A stretch of DNA of 64,000 nt from Lutibacter sp. (GTDB lineage: Bacteria; Bacteroidota; Bacteroidia; Flavobacteriales; Flavobacteriaceae), in NCBI GenBank assembly GCA_002733665.1, contig NVWM01000010.1, positions 1 through 64,000 on the forward strand, read 5' to 3'. Under the pieces are notes generated by a model. It saw only the letters and a program-made list of their open reading frames with translations, was not told the DNA's origin and searched no databases. A program made the translations under genes and the position numbers. Shown in pieces: positions 59,118 to 64,000 of this stretch (position 1 is its first letter; each line of letters starts with the position of its first letter).

Positions 59118-61133
59118 TTATTTTACTGCTTTATCATCTTTATACATACCTTCAAAAGTTAGTTTTCCTTCTAAATTATAAAATTTTCCTAATCCTTGGC
59201 GTAGATCATCTTTAAATTCTCCTATGTATTTACCATCTGTATAATACTTTGCTCCTTGTCCATTTTTCTTTCCATTTTCAAAATTACCTTCATATGCTTT
59301 TTTTCCATCTTTATAATAATATGTTCCTTGTCCTTGCCGCTGACCATTTTTATAATTGCCGTCATGAAATTTTACTCCATCAATATCATACGAAACTCCT
59401 TTTCCATTTATTTTACCATTTTCAAAATCGCCTTCATACTTTAATTCAGTATTTTTGTAGTAAATTTTTCCAAAACCATTTCTTTTATCTTTTTTCCAAT
59501 TACCTATATATTTGCTTTCGTTCTTGTAATAATAAGTTCCTAATCCTTCAAACATGTTATTTATATAATTACCTTCATAAAATAGCAAGCCATTTTCATC
59601 ATATTCTTTTCCAAAACCATGAAATTTATTGTCTTTATATTCTCCAATATATTTACTTCCTTTAGCATAAGTAAAAGTTCCTTGACCGTTTCTTTTGCTG
59701 TTTTTATACTCTCCAACATATTTATTTCCACTTTCCCAAATATGAGTTCCAAAGCCTTCTGTTTTGTTTTTAACAAAATCACCTTCATATGAATCTCCAC
59801 TTGCCCAAGTATATTTACCTTTACCTGTTCTAAAATCATCTACAGATTCTCCATCATATTTATCTCCAATTTTCCAAAGAAACAGACCCTTTCCATTTCT
59901 TTTGTCATTTTTATATTCTCCATCATAACTGTTGCCATTACTCCAAGCATACTTTCCTTTTCCAGAACGTTCGCCATTTTTAAATTCCCCTTCATAAATA
60001 GCATCTGTGTATTGTTTTTTTCCTTTACCATTTTTGCGGTTTCCAGAAATACAAGGGTCAGGTTTTGGAAAAGTTAATGTCATTCCTGAACTATACTTGC
60101 TTACATATAATTCAACATCATTATATTTATAACGAGAATCTTTAGTAGGAATTAGTTTTTTACAACTATTACAAGCTTCTATTAATTCTTCATAAACTAA
60201 AGTTGGTTTACCTTCTTTTTTGTCAGGGAAAAAAAAGTGAATTTTTTCATTGCCAGTAAAATTATCAGCATAGGAGTCGGTTTTTAGATTAAACTGATTT
60301 AAAAAATGCTTTTCTAAAGTAATGCTCGATGAATTTTTCCCTTTAACAAGTTCACGCCTCTCTTTTTTGTTAAGTTTTGCTAAAGCAATGATTTCTTTGC
60401 AAAAATCTGTTTGACTAAATTCAAATTTTAAAGGGTCTTGATACACATCATCTATCCACTTTCCAAAAACTCTCTTATTACTTTTATCAGTAAAGATTCC
60501 AGCACCATTTTTTTTGCCATCTTTAAAATAACCTAAAAAATATTCATTATTGTTCAGATATTTTATTTGGCCATAACCATTTGGAATATTGTTTTTTATT
60601 TCACCATCATAGAGGTAATCTTTACTTTGAATATTCCCTAAAATTATATTTTTGTCTTTAAAAATCCCTGTAAAATATATACTGTCTTTATCTATTAATT
60701 GGCCAATACCTTCAATACAATTTCCAGTACAATTTTTTGGATTGTTTGTTGGAGAAGTAGAACTCAATGAATTTGAAATTTTCCCATCAGCCCACAGTCC
60801 TGCAGACTGAATTCCGCCGTTTACCTTTTTTTGAATTCCTAATCCAGATTGTAATCCATTTTTCCAACTTCCAATATAGGTTTCGCCAGTTTTCCATTTA
60901 TAATAACCGTAACCGTTAAATGTATTGTCTTTATATTCTCCATGATAAAGCCTTTTATCATTATAAAACATCAACCCTAAACCATCAAATTTTCCTTCAG
61001 CATAATTTCCTTCATAAGTAGCGTCAGAATATTTCATAATACTAAAACCATTCTTACAATCTCCTTTTTGACATTGTGCAATTGTGTAATTTGTTACTAG
61101 TAATAACCCGAAAATTAAAATTATTTTTCTCAT
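59118..61133 (-). CDS. Large secreted MORN-repeat protein
   Basis: A 671-residue protein with a signal peptide (MRKIILIFGLLLVTNYTIAQ). MORN repeats fill residues about 25-250 and 370-671 (for example GDCKNGFSIMKYSDATYEGNY, YEGEFKNGERSGKGKYAWS, KYIGEYKDNKFHGFGKEY), about 25 copies in all. They are interrupted by a non-repeat, Lys-rich insert of about 115 residues (about 250-365) with a CNSCKK motif. MORN repeats usually bind lipids or mediate protein contacts; an envelope scaffold is plausible. The ATG at 61133 is chosen over one at 61166, which overlaps the upstream gene. Confidence 0.87.
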   Translation of the reverse strand: MRKIILIFGLLLVTNYTIAQCQKGDCKNGFSIMKYSDATYEGNYAEGKFDGLGLMFYNDKRLYHGEYKDNTFNGYGYYKWKTGETYIGSWKNGLQSGLGIQKKVNGGIQSAGLWADGKISNSLSSTSPTNNPKNCTGNCIEGIGQLIDKDSIYFTGIFKDKNIILGNIQSKDYLYDGEIKNNIPNGYGQIKYLNNNEYFLGYFKDGKKNGAGIFTDKSNKRVFGKWIDDVYQDPLKFEFSQTDFCKEIIALAKLNKKERRELVKGKNSSSITLEKHFLNQFNLKTDSYADNFTGNEKIHFFFPDKKEGKPTLVYEELIEACNSCKKLIPTKDSRYKYNDVELYVSKYSSGMTLTFPKPDPCISGNRKNGKGKKQYTDAIYEGEFKNGERSGKGKYAWSNGNSYDGEYKNDKRNGKGLFLWKIGDKYDGESVDDFRTGKGKYTWASGDSYEGDFVKNKTEGFGTHIWESGNKYVGEYKNSKRNGQGTFTYAKGSKYIGEYKDNKFHGFGKEYDENGLLFYEGNYINNMFEGLGTYYYKNESKYIGNWKKDKRNGFGKIYYKNTELKYEGDFENGKINGKGVSYDIDGVKFHDGNYKNGQRQGQGTYYYKDGKKAYEGNFENGKKNGQGAKYYTDGKYIGEFKDDLRQGLGKFYNLEGKLTFEGMYKDDKAVK

Positions 61134-61143
61134 ACTATTATGT

Positions 61144-61659
61144 TTAATACTCTCTATAAAATTCAATTAATTCAAGTGCTTTTAACTCCTTACCCTTTGG
61201 AATTGGTATACGCGTTTCATCATTTGTATTTCCATTTCTTGTTTTCCATTCAACAGTAAATTCTAATAATTTAAAATTATCATTGGTTTCAATAATTTTC
61301 ATATCCTTTAACCATTTTTTCTTTCCGTATAAGTCTATTTTTTTACTATTGATAGTTAAATGTTCATGGTAAATTTCAATAATTGATTCTTTGGATGCAT
61401 CCTTTAAATGTGGATTGCTAAACTTCATTCTCAACCAAGGAATCAAAAGTGCAAGAGGAGCTGAAAATAGAAGTGCAGTTAAAAAAGAAGTGCTTCTTAA
61501 TATCATTAAACCAGGAGTACAGAGTACTAATATTCCTATTCCAAAATAAATATTGTCTTCTCTTTTAATGCGTTTTTCAATAGCCACAAATCGATTCCAT
61601 TCACCTGCAGTGAATGACCAAGTATCGAGTATGTTTGATTGTTCTAAAAACATAATCAT
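61144..61659 (-). CDS. Membrane protein of unknown function
   Basis: A 171-residue protein with two transmembrane helices (about residues 38-55, IYFGIGILVLCTPGLMIL, and 60-76, FLTALLFSAPLALLIPW) and a C-terminal soluble part (about 85-171) of mixed strands and helices (TVEWKTRNGNTNDETRIPIP). The layout is like PH-domain-type (DUF-like) membrane proteins, but I cannot name a family. It ends about ten bases before the MORN gene on the same strand, so the two are probably co-transcribed. Confidence 0.7.
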   Translation of the reverse strand: MIMFLEQSNILDTWSFTAGEWNRFVAIEKRIKREDNIYFGIGILVLCTPGLMILRSTSFLTALLFSAPLALLIPWLRMKFSNPHLKDASKESIIEIYHEHLTINSKKIDLYGKKKWLKDMKIIETNDNFKLLEFTVEWKTRNGNTNDETRIPIPKGKELKALELIEFYREY

Positions 61660-61718
61660 GTTAAATATAAAAAAAACTGCGCAAGAATTAAGGAAACAGC
61701 ACAGTTTCTTAATTACAC

Positions 61719-63608
61719 TTATTTGTTTAATTTGTAGGCGTTTATCGTATTTCCTTTTGACTTGAAATATAAAATTCCTTCAACATCATCAATTTCATAC
61801 ATTGGTTTTTTGTCTTTTACCAAAATCTCATCAAGAGTTTCACCACTATCTTTATCAACTTTTATAAGTCCGACTCCTCCATCAATTTTTGTTAATATAA
61901 AAGAAGCATTTTCAGTTGCTTTTGTTGCTTTAAATCGTTTTGCCATTTCTGTAAAAGCAGCGTCTCCTATAGCTGCAGCATTAGCAGCATTTGTTTCGTG
62001 TTGGCGAACTGTTGAGTTGTATGATGGTACTCCAGAGCCTTTCATGTATCCTGCTGTCGCACTTTCACTAACCGCAACAGTAGTTGCTGCAATAGCAAGG
62101 GCGCCCATAAATATTGCTCCAACTGCACTTTTTCCAGGAGGTCTGTGATATATTTCCCAGCCTTTATCACCATTAAAATTAAGCATTTGTAAATTTTGAT
62201 CAGAAGACAAAAGAATTCCATTATCTCGAACATGAATTCCTGTTGGAGCTTCTTTTCCTTCAAACTTAATGTCACCATTTATTAAATTATACTCACCATT
62301 ATTACCATCAATCTCATAGACACCGTCTTTACAAGAAAGTAAAAAACGATCTCTGTTAGAGTCATAAGTTGAAGTAACAGCTTTTGATCTCTTATATTTC
62401 AAGGCTTTTCCAAAAACAGATTCTCCAGTATTTATATCTAATATATCAGTATCTGTCTCTGATATGTATAGCAACCCTTTAGGTACTGTTGCTAACACTT
62501 GAATTGAAGGGCCAGTTTTGTGTGGTTTTTTCCATAAAGGAGTTCCGTCAAATGCGAGTTTATTAATCCCGCCAGATGCAACACCAAAAATGATTCCATC
62601 ATCTTCAATATAAAAATGATTAATGATCCCTTTTGTTTTAGGAGATTTTTCCCACATATCTGCACCAGAATTTAGATCTAATAAATACACTTTAGAAGTT
62701 CCTGAACCTTTGGCTTTATTAGCAATTTTCCCAACCAATCCTTTTTTTCCTGAACCCAAAATATTAGTCACTATTGCAAGACCATGATCTGTAAATTTTA
62801 TATTATTTATAGCTCCCTTTAGCTTGTTGCCTTCTGCCCATAATAAACTACCACTAGTTGCATTTACTTTATATACAACAGTATTTGTCCCTTTAGTTCT
62901 AAAAGCATAAACTTCTTTTGTTATATCATTGGTCATAATGCTAGTAGCGTTTTTAATATCAGTACTCCATTTTACAGTTCCAGTACTTATTGAATAACAT
63001 TCAATATTTTTTACTCCAGGAATTATAATATTATCGCCCATAATGTCAGGTCTTCCTGTCATTGGATTAGAACTTTTTCTTTCAAATATTCTCACAAGTT
63101 CTCCTGTTTTTAAATCATATAATCCAACACCTTGTTTGAATTGACCAAGCCCTTTTTCTTTATGCATACCATTAACAACGAGCATCATATTTGGTTGTAT
63201 GACATGTCTGCTTGTTACACCTCCTTGCCATTTTTCTTTTTTAGAATCAAAAACAATTTTCCCTTTTATCAAATCAATAACAGAAATATGACCTTGATTC
63301 AACATTCCTTTTGGAACAACAATCAAATATGGTGTATTAGGAATAGGTTCTAAATTTTCTTCTTTAACTTTTTTTAAACTTTCAAATTTGAATAAAAAGT
63401 CATTTGTATTTGGTTTTATTCCAACCAATGCTTCACCTGTAGAGGCCAATACAGTTCCGGTATGAGTTAGTAACATCCATTTTACTTGACCATCAAAAGT
63501 GTATTGAAAATCAGGTGTTTGTTGCGCTTTTACATTAATTATAACTAATAGCGTAAAAAGTATTACTGCTGTTTTTTTTTGTAATAATTTAAAACTTAAA
63601 GTTTTCAT
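61719..63608 (-). CDS. PQQ-like beta-propeller protein, exported
   Basis: A 629-residue protein with a signal peptide (ending VKAQ, about residue 29) and a beta-propeller built from PQQ-like blades (GVGLYDLKTGELVRIFERKS, YSISTGTVKWSTDIKNATS, YLLDLNSGADMWEKSP, VYEIDGNNGEYNLI). Near residues 495-515 a hydrophobic, glycine/alanine-rich segment (AVGAIFMGALAIAATTVAVS) interrupts the propeller and could insert in a membrane. No quinoprotein catalytic residues are seen, so it is likely a binding or assembly protein. The ATG at 63608 gives the signal peptide directly. Confidence 0.82.
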   Translation of the reverse strand: MKTLSFKLLQKKTAVILFTLLVIINVKAQQTPDFQYTFDGQVKWMLLTHTGTVLASTGEALVGIKPNTNDFLFKFESLKKVKEENLEPIPNTPYLIVVPKGMLNQGHISVIDLIKGKIVFDSKKEKWQGGVTSRHVIQPNMMLVVNGMHKEKGLGQFKQGVGLYDLKTGELVRIFERKSSNPMTGRPDIMGDNIIIPGVKNIECYSISTGTVKWSTDIKNATSIMTNDITKEVYAFRTKGTNTVVYKVNATSGSLLWAEGNKLKGAINNIKFTDHGLAIVTNILGSGKKGLVGKIANKAKGSGTSKVYLLDLNSGADMWEKSPKTKGIINHFYIEDDGIIFGVASGGINKLAFDGTPLWKKPHKTGPSIQVLATVPKGLLYISETDTDILDINTGESVFGKALKYKRSKAVTSTYDSNRDRFLLSCKDGVYEIDGNNGEYNLINGDIKFEGKEAPTGIHVRDNGILLSSDQNLQMLNFNGDKGWEIYHRPPGKSAVGAIFMGALAIAATTVAVSESATAGYMKGSGVPSYNSTVRQHETNAANAAAIGDAAFTEMAKRFKATKATENASFILTKIDGGVGLIKVDKDSGETLDEILVKDKKPMYEIDDVEGILYFKSKGNTINAYKLNK

Positions 63609-63689
63609 AAGTATTATTTTTATAAGATTTATATGAGACAAAAATCTTAATTATACTTATGTGAGTCAATACGCAGAATGTCGTATTTT

Positions 63690-64000
63690 TTAAAAAGTGA
63701 TTTTGTGATTTTCTTGTAATTTATTGATTTTCAATTGTAAACCTTCAATAAATTGCTGGTGCTGTACAGAATTTTCATTAAAAGGACGATGCTCTAATCC
63801 CTTTTGAATGCTGTCGATTTCAGCTATTAAATCAATTGAATTTGTATCAATCCAAGTGTTTTTAAATTGTTGCCAAATGTATGCGATAGCAGTTTCATTT
63901 GGGTGAATCATATCATTTTTATAAAAACGATACTCGCGCAAATCATCCATCATAATTTCATAAGAAGGAAAATAATGTGTGTGATTTCTTGGCTCAATAA
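63690..64000 (-). CDS. GSCFA-domain protein, C-terminal part (runs off the right edge)
   Basis: The visible 103 residues continue to the window end in frame (EPRNHTHYFPSYEIMMDDLREY at the start, then RFYKNDMIHPNETAIAYIW). The combination YFPSYEIMMDDLR and DMIHPNETAIAYIW is characteristic of the GSCFA domain, an SGNH/GDSL-hydrolase-like family in Bacteroidetes of unknown substrate. D-x-x-H in the DMIHPN part would be the catalytic Asp-His. The N-terminal catalytic Ser block lies outside the window. It is convergent with nothing and is probably its own unit. Confidence 0.85.
   Translation of the reverse strand, partial: IEPRNHTHYFPSYEIMMDDLREYRFYKNDMIHPNETAIAYIWQQFKNTWIDTNSIDLIAEIDSIQKGLEHRPFNENSVQHQQFIEGLQLKINKLQENHKITF

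Overview
The window is a composite of two unrelated genomes. Bases 1 to about 5405 are GC-rich, with Shine-Dalgarno sites before the genes, and look alphaproteobacterial (a Hyphomonadaceae-like marine organism is a guess). They hold the 5' part of carB, an NTF2-fold protein, a glycine-zipper lipoprotein, a metallo-beta-lactamase hydrolase, an M48 metalloprotease and a DUF218 protein. From 5409 to the end the sequence is AT-rich, lacks Shine-Dalgarno sites, has TAnnTTTG-type -7 boxes, and encodes proteins typical of Flavobacteriaceae (Na+-NQR, a T9SS sorting domain, DUF6090, GSCFA). The switch falls at the nqrA start codon, inside the 5' end of the DUF218 gene. A misassembly is much the likeliest cause, so the first 5.4 kb should not be used to interpret the rest.

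Flavobacterial layout. (a) 5.4-11.6 kb: nqrABCDEF, the sodium-pumping NADH:quinone reductase. (b) 11.7-30.4 kb: mixed genes, including a secreted T9SS metalloprotease, two tandem DUF6090 proteins, a DEAD-box helicase, a small NQR-associated protein, two LytTR two-component systems, an OmpA lipoprotein, ApbE (the flavin transferase that NqrB and NqrC need) and several secreted proteins of unknown function. (c) 30.5-36 kb: a methyltransferase, methionine aminopeptidase, an acetyl-CoA hydrolase/transferase, phosphoglycerate mutase and an M48 protease. (d) 36.1-54.6 kb, nearly all on the minus strand: a large catabolic locus. It joins branched-chain amino acid oxidation (BCAT, fused E1 alpha-beta, E2) to the complete aerobic phenylacetyl-CoA pathway (paaE, A, B, C, D, G, H, I, J, Z, Y and a paaF-like hydratase), headed by a TetR regulator with a good palindromic operator. 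No paaK ligase is visible. (e) 54.7-64 kb: a rhodanese, membrane proteins, a NarL-type two-component system, MORN-repeat proteins, a beta-propeller protein and the end of a GSCFA protein.

The most unusual feature is a family of short hairpins, most with the form TGTCA-stem-loop-stem-TCTCA, packed into the paa/BCKDH locus (37.7-52.9 kb). Stem sequences differ between copies but pairing is kept. Most copies lie between genes, but some are inserted in frame in coding sequences (E1, PaaH, and both ends of PaaA), like Rickettsia palindromic elements. Two small GIY-YIG nuclease genes in the same operon are each bracketed closely by such hairpins, and one pair forms perfect outward-facing ends. This makes a GIY-YIG/hairpin mobile system a testable idea. 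A second, larger element with GCGTTA...TAACGC ends occurs in the two longest gaps of the same locus.

No tRNA, rRNA, CRISPR array, insertion sequence or prophage was recognised. No gap between genes exceeds about 250 bases.
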